From Sporosarcina ureae (GTDB lineage Bacteria; Bacillota; Bacilli; Bacillales_A; Planococcaceae): a DNA stretch of 64,000 bases. Both the position numbers and the translations under genes were made by a program. Where the stretch lies: assembly GCF_002082015.1 (NCBI RefSeq), contig NZ_CP015109.1:1557501-1621500 (forward strand), written 5' to 3'. A model generated the notes under the pieces. It searched no databases. It was not told the origin of the DNA and saw only the letters and a list, made by a program, of their open reading frames with translations. Positions 10,401-20,286 of this stretch are shown here, one piece after another. Every line of letters begins with the position of its first letter. Position 1 is the first letter of the stretch.

Positions 10401-10487
10401 TTCTTTCCACCTCGTTATAGGATAGACTGTTGCATGCAATAATTATCTATCCAAAGGCACAGTCTAGTCAATTGATCCAGTCGTTGA

Positions 10488-11546
10488 TTATTTCGATTCA
10501 GTTGCTGTCATTGAATTAGCTACAGTAATCAATTCTTCTTTGCTTAACATGTCGGATGCAACAAAGAACGCCATACCATTTGCTTCCCAGTGAATAGATT
10601 GTTCTGTCAATGCCGCTACTGCGAACCCTAGATCAACCGGATCACCTTCTATAGAAACAGGCATTTGATTCAATGGTTTTTCAGCTGGTTCTTGAATCAC
10701 AACATATTCCCGATCCCCGCTGAATGTCATAATTACACGCTGACCATTTTCAATTTCCACACTCTGCTCATCTGACAGTGTGGTACCTTGTAAATTAGCA
10801 ACTGGATAATATGTTTGTTGGTTTAGCTTAGCTTGATCTTCCCCATCATCGTCCGCTGATTCTTTGTCAGTCGATTCTTTCTCAGAATCCGCTTCATCGC
10901 CGTCTGCTTTCGGTTGATCCATCTCTACCTTATACTCAGCGACTTTATGCTCTACACCCAATGCAATTTTATCGAACTTAATGGAGATCTTCTCTTCACC
11001 TGCTTCATCATGGATCGTCACCTTGCTTGGCAACAAAGTCTTTTTATCGATATGAATTTTCTGAGTTGGTAAAAGTGACTTATGATTATTGCGTGTTTCT
11101 GTTTCAAAGATATACTCTTTTTCCTTTTCTTCCATGACCGCTGCCTTGTCTGCCTTAATATCTTCGGCAAGCGTTCCGATCAGGTACCCTTGACTGTTTT
11201 GTGCTGGCCAGTCACTTTGGAATTTATACGTTTTGCCGAGTGACGGTGTAATGACGAATACGCCTTCTTCGTTACGAACAATCATTTGTGACTCATCATT
11301 ACCCGATTGCATTACATTTACTTTGTAAAACTCTGGCTTAGTATGCCATACTTCCACATTGTACACCCGAGGTTCCGAACCTGTTTTGATTTCCATCGAG
11401 GCATTTAATTCATACCCTTTTGTTTCATTCCACTTATTGCTAAGTTTTTTCATAACATCTTCTTTGGAAGGCTTACCACACCCTCCTAGTACTAACATGA
11501 CTGCGACGACTACTAACATGATCAATTTTTTCCGCATTCTTTTCAT
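10488..11546 (-). CDS. ydcC: LolA-like lipoprotein (YdcC type)
   Basis: About 352 residues with a short basic N-terminus, a hydrophobic stretch and the lipobox VLGGC, so it is exported and lipid-anchored. The body resembles the outer-membrane-lipoprotein-sorting/DUF4367 group represented by B. subtilis YdcC, and an acidic Glu/Asp/Ser-rich linker lies near residues 210-240. The gene sits between acpS and alr, as ydcC does. Function is not established. Two ATGs (11546 and 11537) are both plausible starts. Confidence 0.82.
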   Translation of the reverse strand: MKRMRKKLIMLVVVAVMLVLGGCGKPSKEDVMKKLSNKWNETKGYELNASMEIKTGSEPRVYNVEVWHTKPEFYKVNVMQSGNDESQMIVRNEEGVFVITPSLGKTYKFQSDWPAQNSQGYLIGTLAEDIKADKAAVMEEKEKEYIFETETRNNHKSLLPTQKIHIDKKTLLPSKVTIHDEAGEEKISIKFDKIALGVEHKVAEYKVEMDQPKADGDEADSEKESTDKESADDDGEDQAKLNQQTYYPVANLQGTTLSDEQSVEIENGQRVIMTFSGDREYVVIQEPAEKPLNQMPVSIEGDPVDLGFAVAALTEQSIHWEANGMAFFVASDMLSKEELITVANSMTATESK

Positions 11547-11632
11547 CCTTTCTCCAATCAATTCGGGTAGCTTATCTTATGAGAGGGATGAATCGAATAT
11601 GCGAGCTTGTTTTAAATTCTATTTAGATGCTT

Positions 11633-11989
11633 TTAAGATTCCATTAAGACTACTTGTGCAGCAGCTACAGTTTGGGTGTGCGTAATAGTAACAAACCCTT
11701 GAACCGGTTGATCATGGAAGTACAATACCGGGCGACCACTTGCTTCCGAAATGACTTCGATGTCTAGAAAGTTGCAATCTGCTCCGATCCCAGTACCTCG
11801 CGCTTTTGAGAACGCCTCTTTAGCAGCAAAGCGCCCTGCCAAGTATTCAGTTTTACGATGGCCACTCAATGTTTCATATACGCGCAATTCCATTTCAGAC
11901 AAGATTCGTTCCCTAAATTTAGCGTTACGGTTATCCAAACGGGCTATGCGATTCAATTCCACGATATCTAATCCAATTCCTTGTATCAA
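11633..11989 (-). CDS. acpS: Holo-[acyl-carrier-protein] synthase
   Basis: A 118-residue AcpS that transfers 4'-phosphopantetheine from CoA to acyl carrier protein. Family motifs are GIGLDIVELNRI at the start (metal-binding Asp) and LAGRFAAKEAFSKARGTGIG. TTG 11989 is chosen: AAAGGAG lies 9 bases upstream and the protein then begins like B. subtilis AcpS. It is divergent from the rhomboid gene at 12058. Confidence 0.95.
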   Translation of the reverse strand: MIQGIGLDIVELNRIARLDNRNAKFRERILSEMELRVYETLSGHRKTEYLAGRFAAKEAFSKARGTGIGADCNFLDIEVISEASGRPVLYFHDQPVQGFVTITHTQTVAAAQVVLMES

Positions 11990-12057
11990 AATGAACAACT
12001 CCTTTCCCTTCAAGTTAAATAATATGTATAATCAGTACAGAAGATTGAGGTGAAACC

Positions 12058-12663
12058 ATGTTTATACGAACGGAAAACTTTTCACAATATGTTCGTGCCT
12101 ACCCTGTCGTGACATTTTTGCTTGCTCTGAATATCGGGATATTTATCTATACATTGATTCCCGGCATTGGTAATCAGCTCTTTTTATTCGGCCTGGGAGA
12201 TAACTTCCTCATTGCGAATGGAGAGTATTGGCGTTTAATAACTCCGATGTTTTTGCACGGCGGTTTTATGCACTTACTATTTAACATGTTCTCGCTTTTC
12301 GTTTTCGGACCAGAGCTTGAGAAAATCGCGGGGAAAGCACGTTTTATTACAGTGTATATGTTAGCCGGCTTATTCGGCGATATCGCAACATTCTTCGTGC
12401 AACCCGTTGCTTACACGCACGTCGGTGCAAGCGGTGCGATTTTCGGTGTGTTCGGTGCGTTTGGTGCGCTTGTGTATTACACGAAGCATTCGTTTCCGCA
12501 GTTGAGACAAGTTATTTTGCCGATTATCGTCATTAGTATTGTGATGACGTTTGTAGGGACGAATATCAACGTGACGGCGCACATAGCAGGGCTGATTACA
12601 GGCTTCCTGATCGGGCTGAGCTTTTTCAATCCGAAGAACATCGTTAGTTGGCGAAAGAAATAA
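12058..12663 (+). CDS. Rhomboid-family intramembrane serine protease (YdcA)
   Basis: A 201-residue membrane protein with about six hydrophobic segments. The rhomboid active site is visible: serine in GASGAIFGVFG in TM4 and histidine in NVTAHIAGLITG in TM6. The FLHGGFMHLLFNMFSLFVFG segment in TM2 is also typical. Rhomboids cleave membrane-spanning substrates within the bilayer; no substrate can be inferred. Divergent from acpS with a 68-bp gap, and followed by a terminator. Confidence 0.92.
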   Translation: MFIRTENFSQYVRAYPVVTFLLALNIGIFIYTLIPGIGNQLFLFGLGDNFLIANGEYWRLITPMFLHGGFMHLLFNMFSLFVFGPELEKIAGKARFITVYMLAGLFGDIATFFVQPVAYTHVGASGAIFGVFGAFGALVYYTKHSFPQLRQVILPIIVISIVMTFVGTNINVTAHIAGLITGFLIGLSFFNPKNIVSWRKK

Positions 12664-12673
12664 TGTGTTGCAG

Positions 12674-12704
12674 AGTCAGGCAAGGGTTACCTTGTCTGGC
12701 TTTT
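12674..12704 (+). terminator. Terminator after rhomboid gene
   Basis: Inverted repeat around a GTTA loop (AGTCAGGCAAGG and CCTTGTCTGGCT, mismatched at two positions) followed by TTTT, just behind the rhomboid stop. Its arm sequence is nearly repeated in the opposite-strand terminator at 12822-12850. Confidence 0.75.
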
Positions 12705-12821
12705 AAAATTGTGCTGATTTAGAGAGGAAAGTAGTGAGGACGAGAGAAGTTCTACTCTAACTGGGGACAGGCTTTTGCATTCCTCTACACTGCCGTCAAT
12801 CTCTCTACTTCATTAAGCTCC

Positions 12822-12850
12822 AAAAGCCAGACAAGTTTAGTTGTCTGGCT
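12822..12850 (-). terminator. Terminator of ydbS-ydbT
   Basis: AGCCAGACAA-loop-TTGTCTGGCT hairpin followed by TTTT on the minus strand; the 5' arm lies within the final codons of the downstream ydbT-like gene. The stem is a close variant of the rhomboid terminator about 150 bp away, so the two convergent terminators share sequence. Confidence 0.75.
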
Positions 12851-14372
12851 CTGTTTGTGATTCTGTACTATCTGGATGGAACTCATACCAGGAAAGGAAC
12901 TTTTCAGCGTTTTCCTGAGGCATATGGCGAATGGCCGGGGCGTCAAGCGTCATGCCAGATTTGACATTGACCGTAAGGGTCGCGACCTTTCTTCTACGAT
13001 GAAAATAATTCTGATCCAACTCCATTGATTGGATCCGGTTCTTCTCCGTGAACACCGTCTGCCGGCTGACGATGCGAAATCGCATCGTCAACTGTTTCGG
13101 CAAAATGGTATAGGCCGCCGTCTTGTATTGCCAAATTCCATGCAAGCCTACCAACGGCAACAGTAACAACATCAGCAAGCCGTATGGAAAGAAGTTATAC
13201 GAGACAATCGCTATAGGGATGAGTGTCACAAATAACTTAAAACGATAGTAGAAACGTTTTCCTTTCTCGCCAATTTTTTCCGTCGGTTCACTGAAGTCTA
13301 TATTCGGAAATAGCTCCTGTAACGGCTCAATAATGCGGTTTCGTTTCGCTAACGGGAAAAGCTTAATTCGCGAACCTTCTCCCACTCCCCCCGCACTGTT
13401 AATGATGACCGCTCCATAGCCGAATAATTGACGAAAAGGATTTTCAGTGATCGTAATATTTTGTATTCGTTTCAACGGTACAGTCACTCTTTTTTTCTCG
13501 AGTAACCCCCTCGTAATGACTAAGTCATCCTTTTCACGCATGACTTTGAAATCATAATTTGCAAGGAATGTCATCGCAACGGATAGCAACCAAACGATAA
13601 GGAAACCGAGTGCTACTAAAATCGCAATGACGAAGACACCGATGCGAATGAACGATTTCAACTCTCCGAACAACCAATCATATGGAATGAGTTCTTCAAT
13701 TTGCGATAAAAATACGATTGCACCAGATAAAATAACCCCGATACCACCTGAGGTTGTTGCAAGCATAAGCAAGTCACCTGTCGTCATGGAGAAAATTACT
13801 GGCGCTGGTTGTTGTGCTACCCGCACTTCTTCCTCCGGATCTTTGATCAATTGCCACTCTATTTGATCTAATAATGCGGGCTCCGGACCTAGAACTTTCA
13901 CTTTCCTCACCTGTTTAATTTCTTTTTCTATCTGTTGTGCCGCTTCTTTTGTGATGGCAGTTAATTCGGCTTCGGCGTCTTTACCTGAAGATGAACCCGC
14001 TGTTTCTATTTTGACTTTCACCAACTGAAATGGTCGGTGAAAAATGCCCTCTGTGTAATCTAGACTTTGAATACGATCAAATGGAACATAACGCTTTTTC
14101 CGTACAAACAAACCCGATTCAATGCGCAATTCTTGGTCTTCGAACCAATAATCGAAACGGCGCCATTTCACGACACCCGAAACTAACGTGAATACAATCA
14201 GCACGCCAAATAAAATTAACGACCAATATTGGATATACCAAGGTGCTGTACTCTCTCCTTTGAACCCATTCACGAAAACCAATACTATGAAAGGTCCAAT
14301 CAATTCTTTCAGCGTTTTCGCAGTCTCAACAACAGCAGATATCCAATGAAGTTTGTAGCGTGGTTCAGACAT
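12837..14372 (-). CDS. PH-domain (bPH2/DUF304) membrane protein, YdbT type
   Basis: About 511 residues with paired hydrophobic segments near the N-terminus (about 25-75), the middle (about 200-270) and after about 375, each followed by a bacterial PH-like domain (for example KKRYVPFDRIQSLDY, KKRVTVPLKRIQNITI, TEKNRIQSMELDQNYF). This three-copy layout is that of YdbT. B. subtilis YdbS/YdbT are associated with bacteriocin (amylocyclicin-type) resistance in some strains; the molecular role is unclear. ATG 14372 is used, overlapping ydbS by 8 bp behind GGGTGG. Confidence 0.88.
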   Translation of the reverse strand: MSEPRYKLHWISAVVETAKTLKELIGPFIVLVFVNGFKGESTAPWYIQYWSLILFGVLIVFTLVSGVVKWRRFDYWFEDQELRIESGLFVRKKRYVPFDRIQSLDYTEGIFHRPFQLVKVKIETAGSSSGKDAEAELTAITKEAAQQIEKEIKQVRKVKVLGPEPALLDQIEWQLIKDPEEEVRVAQQPAPVIFSMTTGDLLMLATTSGGIGVILSGAIVFLSQIEELIPYDWLFGELKSFIRIGVFVIAILVALGFLIVWLLSVAMTFLANYDFKVMREKDDLVITRGLLEKKRVTVPLKRIQNITITENPFRQLFGYGAVIINSAGGVGEGSRIKLFPLAKRNRIIEPLQELFPNIDFSEPTEKIGEKGKRFYYRFKLFVTLIPIAIVSYNFFPYGLLMLLLLPLVGLHGIWQYKTAAYTILPKQLTMRFRIVSRQTVFTEKNRIQSMELDQNYFHRRRKVATLTVNVKSGMTLDAPAIRHMPQENAEKFLSWYEFHPDSTESQTEPDN

Positions 14373-14844
14373 CGTCTTTCGCCACCCTTGCAAACGTGGA
14401 TATACGGTTGCGCAGTTCGTCTGCCTCTTGCGTCACGAGCGCAGGAATGGAATGATTAGTCGCTGCAGTAGAGATCGTGATGGAAGCTAGACCGTATTTA
14501 CGTAAAATCGGACCTTCTGCTGTATCCACGTGCTGAACGCGCACCATCGGAATGAGTGTGCGATTGACGATAAATAATCCGTATTGAAGCTCAATTTCCG
14601 CCTCACGTACTTCATAGCGCCAACGTTGCCAACGAATTTTCGGGAATAAATAAATCGATAAAAATGCATGTACTAATACAACTACTGTAATGACGATTAT
14701 AATCCAAATTGGCCAATCAAAAAAGTACGATAAAAAACCCAAACCAACTGCTACCGCCAATATGATTACACTTTGAATTGTTCCGTATAATCTCCAAACA
14801 GTTAATCCTTTTCTGGAAATTTGATTTGAAGGTTGCTGCCTCAT
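14365..14844 (-). CDS. PH-domain (bPH2/DUF304) membrane protein, YdbS type
   Basis: A 159-residue protein with two hydrophobic segments near residues 20-65 followed by one bPH2/DUF304 domain (NRTLIPMVRVQHVDTAEGPILRKYGLASITI). It is the short partner of the following three-domain protein; their coding regions overlap by 8 bp, indicating coupled translation and probable joint function at the membrane. Confidence 0.88.
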   Translation of the reverse strand: MRQQPSNQISRKGLTVWRLYGTIQSVIILAVAVGLGFLSYFFDWPIWIIIVITVVVLVHAFLSIYLFPKIRWQRWRYEVREAEIELQYGLFIVNRTLIPMVRVQHVDTAEGPILRKYGLASITISTAATNHSIPALVTQEADELRNRISTFARVAKDDV

Positions 14845-14934
14845 AGATCCACCTCTTTTCAGAATTCTACTTATACTATCAAACTGTCATCAAAACATTT
14901 CACTCTATTCGATCATATCATACCATATTCACGA

Positions 14935-14973
14935 CAAAAAAATCCGGGCTGCTATAATGCAGGTCCGGATTTT
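14935..14973 (-). terminator. Terminator of cshA
   Basis: AATCCGGAC...GCCCGGATT hairpin followed by a T run on the minus strand, immediately behind the cshA stop codon. Confidence 0.85.
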
Positions 14974-14986
14974 ATGTTTTCTATTC

Positions 14987-16504
14987 TTATCGTTCAGAAC
15001 GGTTACTATTGTTGCGTCTTGAACCGCCATCTCTTCTTGCACCATCACGTGGTCCGCTGCTACGTCTTGAACCGCCGCCAGAACCGCCGCTGAAGTTTCT
15101 GCTGCGTCCACCTTGAGAACGTCCGCCGCTACGGTTGCCACCTTTATAGCCTCCACCTGAACGAGATGAAGAAGGTCTGCGTGAAGGTAATGGGCGCTCT
15201 TCTGTAATACTTACTGGTGTTTCATCAATATTTTTAGTCAATGATTTAAGAGCTGCCGCCACAACTTCTTTCGCATCATGCTTCTCAAGCAATTGCGCTG
15301 CTAATCCAGCGTAGTCTTCTGAGTTTTGTTGTTCAATTACTTCTACTAGTGAATCCACTGCGTTTTTCTTCTGTTCCAGTAATGCTTCGTCAGAAGTCGG
15401 TGGACGTAGGGGAGTCATACGCTTCTTAGTCGTTTCCTCAACGATGCGAAGGTAACCCATTTCACGTGGCGTTACGAATGTAACAGCCACTCCACTTTTA
15501 CCAGCACGACCAGTACGACCAATACGGTGAACATAGCTCTCTGGATCTTGTGGAATGTCAAAGTTGTATACATGTGTTACGCCTGAAATATCCAATCCAC
15601 GCGCAGCTACGTCTGTTGCTACAAGTACATCAATCTTATTGTCTTTAAACTGACGCAAAACTGACATACGCTTCGCTTGCGTTAAGTCACCGTGGATTCC
15701 TTCAGCAATATAGCCACGGATACTCAGGGCATGAGCTAACTCATCTACCCGGCGCTTTGTACGACCGAATACGATAGCCAATTCAGGTTGTTGAACATTC
15801 AACAATCTTGACAATACATCAAACTTCTCACGTTCGTGAGATTTTACGAAGAACTGTTCTATGTTCTCAACAGTCATTTCTTTGGATTTGATCTTCACAA
15901 CTTCTGGATTTTTCATGAATGTCTCTGCAATTTTACGAATCGGGGCTGGCATAGTTGCTGAGAATAGCAACGTCTGACGCTCAGCCGGTACGCTTGCAAG
16001 AATTGTATTGATATCTTCGATGAATCCCATGTTCAACATTTCGTCTGCCTCGTCCAAAACAAGTGTTTGAACGTGATCAAGCTTCAATGTTTTACGGTTG
16101 ATATGGTCCAAAATACGTCCTGGTGTACCAACTACGATATTTGGATTATTACGAAGTGCACGGATTTGACGTCCGATTTCTTGACCGCCGTAAACGGAAA
16201 GTACTTTCGCGCGGCTACCGTAGCCTACTTTATAAATTTCTTCTGATACTTGGATTGCCAATTCGCGAGTTGGTGCGATGACCAATGCTTGAACTGCAGT
16301 GCTCTTTGGATCCAATTTTTCAATGATTGGAATACCGAATGCTGCCGTTTTACCAGTACCTGTTTGTGCTTGCCCGATTACGTCGCGGCCTTCCATACCA
16401 AAAGTGATTGTCCCCTCTTGGATTGGAGTCGCCTCTTCAAACCCCATACGTATTAAAGCCTTTTGTGTTGTTTCGTTAATATTCAATTCTGAAAACTTCG
16501 TCAA
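14987..16504 (-). CDS. cshA: DEAD-box RNA helicase CshA
   Basis: About 505 residues with all DEAD-box motifs: Q motif (GFEEATPIQ), motif [26 protein letters not shown], and [10 protein letters not shown]. The C-terminal tail is rich in Arg, Gly and Ser, as in CshA. CshA remodels RNA, is a component of the RNA degradosome and helps cold adaptation and ribosome assembly. TTG 16504 (AAAGGAG, 10-base spacing) is preferred to a TTG three codons earlier that abuts the ribosome site. A roughly 300-bp leader with several hairpins precedes it. Confidence 0.95.
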   Translation of the reverse strand: MTKFSELNINETTQKALIRMGFEEATPIQEGTITFGMEGRDVIGQAQTGTGKTAAFGIPIIEKLDPKSTAVQALVIAPTRELAIQVSEEIYKVGYGSRAKVLSVYGGQEIGRQIRALRNNPNIVVGTPGRILDHINRKTLKLDHVQTLVLDEADEMLNMGFIEDINTILASVPAERQTLLFSATMPAPIRKIAETFMKNPEVVKIKSKEMTVENIEQFFVKSHEREKFDVLSRLLNVQQPELAIVFGRTKRRVDELAHALSIRGYIAEGIHGDLTQAKRMSVLRQFKDNKIDVLVATDVAARGLDISGVTHVYNFDIPQDPESYVHRIGRTGRAGKSGVAVTFVTPREMGYLRIVEETTKKRMTPLRPPTSDEALLEQKKNAVDSLVEVIEQQNSEDYAGLAAQLLEKHDAKEVVAAALKSLTKNIDETPVSITEERPLPSRRPSSSRSGGGYKGGNRSGGRSQGGRSRNFSGGSGGGSRRSSGPRDGARRDGGSRRNNSNRSER

Positions 16505-16813
16505 AATATTCAATCTCCTTTATTTCTCCATTTGACAATTGGTTACATCTGCAAATGAAAGCGCGGCAAATTCGAGCCATGTACTTTGAAAATTGGGAGC
16601 GTTTCCGATATATCCATCTCTGGTTTATAAGAAGAATCTTCTAGAAGGATTCTTGTGGTCGAGAGAAGTCATATCAATTACACTTATCGTAATTGCGTCC
16701 AGATTTTTATACAGCACAATGTAAAATCTGTGACATACAAGGAAAGCTCGGTCCTTGCCGAGCGGTGAAAACAGCAAGTCATTGCTAGTTTGCCTACTAA
16801 TCACCGTTTTATT
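16505..16813 (-). other. Noncoding leader upstream of cshA
   Basis: About 310 bases between the esterase terminator and cshA contain no convincing gene; an 81-codon frame here lacks a ribosome site and any family resemblance. Read on the minus strand, the stretch holds several short hairpins: GCTCGG/CCGAGC near 16740-16765, CAATTAC/GTAATTG near 16670-16695, and AAGAATC/GATTCTT near 16628-16652. It is probably the 5' untranslated region of cshA plus its promoter. Confidence 0.5.
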
Positions 16814-16852
16814 CAAAAAAAAGTACTCTCCGTAAAATAAAACGGAAGAGTG
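16814..16852 (-). terminator. Terminator of the ddl-murF-esterase operon
   Basis: Minus-strand hairpin ACTCTTCCGT-loop-ACGGAGAGT with an eight-T run, about 80 bp behind the esterase stop. Confidence 0.88.
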
Positions 16853-16933
16853 CCGTGTAAATGTATCCAATTCCTTTTATCATTCTACCATGGCTTACAC
16901 AAGACTGCAACGAATCGGCTTAAGTTCCATTAA

Positions 16934-17626
16934 TCAGTCTTCATCCATAAATTTCAGTACCTTCGCGAACCATACATGGCGATCTTCGCTATAACAAATA
17001 TGATGTTTGCCATGTTCAGAAAAAATTAGATGTTTTTCTTTTGACCCAAGTTGTTCGTACAACATGTCTGCTGTGAATGCAGGAACGATGCCATCTTGCC
17101 TCCCCTGCACAATACAAACAGGCGTTTTGACCTGATGGTAGTACGGTCGTACTAAGCGAACGACGCGTAAAAACTCTAACGCCACGCGAACTGGTGTATG
17201 TGTCAGCTTATAGCTATACAAATGATAGAACGAGTTGGGGGGATACGCTTTACGCTGTAAGGACTTCATCATGATTCGTGCGTCCCCTAATAAAATACGC
17301 GGACTAATATATTTCGCTGCAGCACTTAATAAGATCAGCTTTTTAATCGGATAGCGCATTGCTAAGTACATGGCAATCAGGCCGCCCATAGAGAAACCGA
17401 CTACTATGACGTCATCCACTTCTCTCTGTAGTCTTCTTAACTCTAATTCAGCGACCATCATCCATGACCTAGCCGAGCCCCATAGTACGCCTGGATCCAT
17501 TTCATGTCCCGGTAACACAGGCGCTACCACTTTCCATTGAGTATGATTCTCTAGAAATCGTTTAAACGGAGCGATTTCAAAAGGACCACCCGTAAACCCG
17601 TGAATAATGAGGACGCCTGTCGTCAC
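16934..17626 (-). CDS. Alpha/beta hydrolase, carboxylesterase family (Est30/YvaK-like)
   Basis: A 230-residue alpha/beta hydrolase. It has the oxyanion-hole HGFTGGP near the N-terminus, nucleophile elbow GFSMGG near residue 80, acid in GRQDGIVP and catalytic histidine near EHGKHHICYSED. The fold and spacing match small thermostable carboxylesterases and monoacylglycerol lipases of bacilli. The GTG start overlaps the murF stop (GTGA), so translation is coupled to the cell-wall gene, although no role in wall synthesis is established. Substrate unknown. Confidence 0.88.
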   Translation of the reverse strand: MTTGVLIIHGFTGGPFEIAPFKRFLENHTQWKVVAPVLPGHEMDPGVLWGSARSWMMVAELELRRLQREVDDVIVVGFSMGGLIAMYLAMRYPIKKLILLSAAAKYISPRILLGDARIMMKSLQRKAYPPNSFYHLYSYKLTHTPVRVALEFLRVVRLVRPYYHQVKTPVCIVQGRQDGIVPAFTADMLYEQLGSKEKHLIFSEHGKHHICYSEDRHVWFAKVLKFMDED

Positions 17627-18993
17627 AATTCGCCCTCAGTAAGCAACTCTATAATCCGTTCCAGCTTCATTCCCCTAGACCCTTTGAAAAGCACCACTGT
17701 CTGATCCGTTAATTTTGGGCGTAACGCATCTGCAAGCAACTCGGTATCATTCGCTGTCCACATGATATCTATCGGATGATTTTTCAACTGATCCGACAAC
17801 CACTTCATACGGGGACCAAATAACGCGATGCCTTTTACGTCCATTTTTTTCAGTTCGTCCGCCAACTCTTCGTGGTAGCGCTGTTCATCGGTGCCAAGCT
17901 CGAGCATATCACCTAGAACAAGCCATTTGTTTTCTTTAACGGATGTATCGGCGATAAAACGGAAGGCTGCACGCATAGAGGTAGGCGCTGCATTGTATGC
18001 ATCATTAATAAGCAATGAACCGTTTTTTCCCGCAATAGGTTGCATACGCATATTCGTTAATGTTGTTTCACTTAATGACTTTTCGATTTGCTGTTTTGTC
18101 AGACCCAACTCTGTTGCGATTGCAATCGCGGCAAGTGCATTCTTCACCTGATGAGAACCGTAAACAGGAATTGTGAAATGAGCTTCGAGTTTACCAAATA
18201 CAGTAAACGAGCTGCCTTTATCGGTAGATGTAATTTGCTGCGCAATCAGATCTGCTTGGTCGTAACCGAATGACACGCTACACAAATTGGTTTGTTGATT
18301 GACTAACCCTTGTAATAACGGTTCATCGCCGTCGTACAGCAACATACCGTCATTCGCCAGACCATCGATGATTTCAAACTTCGCCTTTGCAATCCCTTCA
18401 CGGGAACCGAGATCTTGCATATGCGCCTCACCGATATTAGTTATGACTGCAAACTTTGGCTTAGCAAGCGTTGACAAGAAAGAGATTTCTCCAAAGCCGC
18501 TCATTCCCATTTCAAGGATCGCAACTTCCGTGTCGTCTTCAACAGCCAATAAAGTCAGTGGCAAGCCGAGTTCATTATTGAAGTTACCTTCTGTTTTTTT
18601 GACTTTGCGATAAGGTGATAGGACGCCTGCAATTAAATCTTTTGTCGATGTTTTACCATTCGACCCTGTGACTCCTATGACAGTACACGTCAATTCACTT
18701 CGGTAGCTACGGGCCATTTGCTGCAATGCAAGCTCCGAATCCTCGACAAATAATAGCGGGATATCGGCTGGTGGATTCGGTTCATCCTTCAGCCAAAGTG
18801 CTGCGATTGCACCTTGCTCAATTGCCCCTCTGACGTATTGATGGCCATTGACTTGTTCTCCTCTAAAAGGGATAAACAAGTCCCCCGCTTGCACATTCCG
18901 TGAATCGATGCAGACACCTGTCACTTGTTGCTTTGTGATATGCTGTCCTTCTGCTTGAAGCCATTGCTGGATCGTTGATAGATTTCGTTTCAC
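17623..18993 (-). CDS. murF: UDP-MurNAc-tripeptide--D-Ala-D-Ala ligase MurF
   Basis: A 456-residue Mur ligase with the ATP-binding GVTGSNGKTSTKD segment near residue 110, the EMGMSGFGEI stretch and the LINDAYNAAPTSM motif. MurF adds D-Ala-D-Ala to complete the cytoplasmic UDP-MurNAc-pentapeptide. It follows ddl, which makes its dipeptide substrate, by 14 bp, and overlaps the downstream esterase by 4 bp. Confidence 0.96.
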   Translation of the reverse strand: MKRNLSTIQQWLQAEGQHITKQQVTGVCIDSRNVQAGDLFIPFRGEQVNGHQYVRGAIEQGAIAALWLKDEPNPPADIPLLFVEDSELALQQMARSYRSELTCTVIGVTGSNGKTSTKDLIAGVLSPYRKVKKTEGNFNNELGLPLTLLAVEDDTEVAILEMGMSGFGEISFLSTLAKPKFAVITNIGEAHMQDLGSREGIAKAKFEIIDGLANDGMLLYDGDEPLLQGLVNQQTNLCSVSFGYDQADLIAQQITSTDKGSSFTVFGKLEAHFTIPVYGSHQVKNALAAIAIATELGLTKQQIEKSLSETTLTNMRMQPIAGKNGSLLINDAYNAAPTSMRAAFRFIADTSVKENKWLVLGDMLELGTDEQRYHEELADELKKMDVKGIALFGPRMKWLSDQLKNHPIDIMWTANDTELLADALRPKLTDQTVVLFKGSRGMKLERIIELLTEGEL

Positions 18994-19007
18994 GTTACTT
19001 CCTCCAC

Positions 19008-20069
19008 TCAGTCCATTGTATAGTGTAGTTGCTGCTTTTCTGTATGTCGTTCTACTGCCAGTTCAATTAGCTGGTCGATTAATTCGGGGTAAGTTAGCCC
19101 AGACTTCTGCCACAGTAAAGGGAACATACTAGTTGGCGTGAAACCAGGTAATGTATTCACTTCATTGATCAATACTTCATCATCTGCTGTGACGAAAAAG
19201 TCGGCCCGTACGAGTCCTGAACAATCCAGAACTTTAAATGCACGGATTGCCATGTCTTTCATATGTTCTGCAACGGTATCCGGCACTTCAGCCGGAATGG
19301 ATAACTCCGTGCTTTGATCTTTATATTTCGCTTCATAATCGTAAAAATCTGCAACTGGGCGAATTTCCCCTGCTACTGATACCTTAGGATGGTCGTTACC
19401 GAGAACCGCCATTTCAATTTCACGCGCTACAATTCCTTGTTCAACTATGATTTTGCGGTCAAACTTTAATGCCAAATTAACGGCTTTCTCGAGCGACTCA
19501 CGGTCTTCCGCTTTACTAATACCGACACTTGATCCGAGATTAGCTGGTTTGACAAACATTGGATAAGACAATTCTTTTTCCGCCTGATCTAATAATTGCT
19601 CTGCGTACTCTTTCCACGTACTGCGAATAAAGTGGACGTATGCAACTTGCGCTAACCCTGCTTGAGCGAATAATTGCTTCATCACAACTTTATCCATCCC
19701 TGCTGAAGAAGCAAGAACTCCGTTACCTGCGTATGGAATATTCAACACTTCAAATAGTCCTTGTACCGTTCCGTCTTCTCCGTTCGTTCCATGCAGTAGC
19801 GGCAAAATGACGTCGGGCGTATCTCCTTGTAAAAAGCCCTCAATATGATCGGGCTTTGGTTGTTCACTTTTCAGACGTAATGCCTCTATATTTGAAACAG
19901 GTCCCGTTAACGGATCACCTTTCAACCATTCACCTTGCATAGTTATATAGATTGGTAAGACTTCATATTTATCTAAATCTAGCGCTTCTGTTACTGCGCG
20001 CGCTGTTGAAAGTGACACTTCATGCTCTGCGGATTTCCCGCCGTATACTAAACCTAATCGTCTTTTCAT
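19008..20069 (-). CDS. ddl: D-alanine--D-alanine ligase
   Basis: A 353-residue ATP-grasp ligase. The N-terminal [14 protein letters not shown] motif, [12 protein letters not shown], and the metal-binding [18 protein letters not shown] end are present. ATG 20069 is chosen because GAGGAGATTAC precedes it and the protein then begins at the usual point; the 19 upstream residues are unlikely. It is the first gene of ddl-murF-esterase and takes D-alanine supplied by Alr, encoded about 9 kb away. Confidence 0.95.
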   Translation of the reverse strand: MKRRLGLVYGGKSAEHEVSLSTARAVTEALDLDKYEVLPIYITMQGEWLKGDPLTGPVSNIEALRLKSEQPKPDHIEGFLQGDTPDVILPLLHGTNGEDGTVQGLFEVLNIPYAGNGVLASSAGMDKVVMKQLFAQAGLAQVAYVHFIRSTWKEYAEQLLDQAEKELSYPMFVKPANLGSSVGISKAEDRESLEKAVNLALKFDRKIIVEQGIVAREIEMAVLGNDHPKVSVAGEIRPVADFYDYEAKYKDQSTELSIPAEVPDTVAEHMKDMAIRAFKVLDCSGLVRADFFVTADDEVLINEVNTLPGFTPTSMFPLLWQKSGLTYPELIDQLIELAVERHTEKQQLHYTMD

Positions 20070-20286
20070 GTAATCTCCTCGCATTCCGTAGTATTCATTC
20101 ATACAGTTTACCATGAACAAAGCCAATTCATGAATGAAAAACCAACGTTCTACATTCTTTTTACTTCATATAGAAACTAAACATTTCATAACTCGTCTAG
20201 TAATGGGTGTACTTCTTAAAAAGTTTTGCGATATAATAGGTGATTATAGTAAGAGAATACTAGCTTAAGAAAAGGTGAGTTCATAA

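Noticed and set aside
16625..16870. 81-codon minus-strand frame upstream of cshA
   Set aside because: No ribosome site, unlikely composition, overlaps the esterase terminator and the cshA leader.
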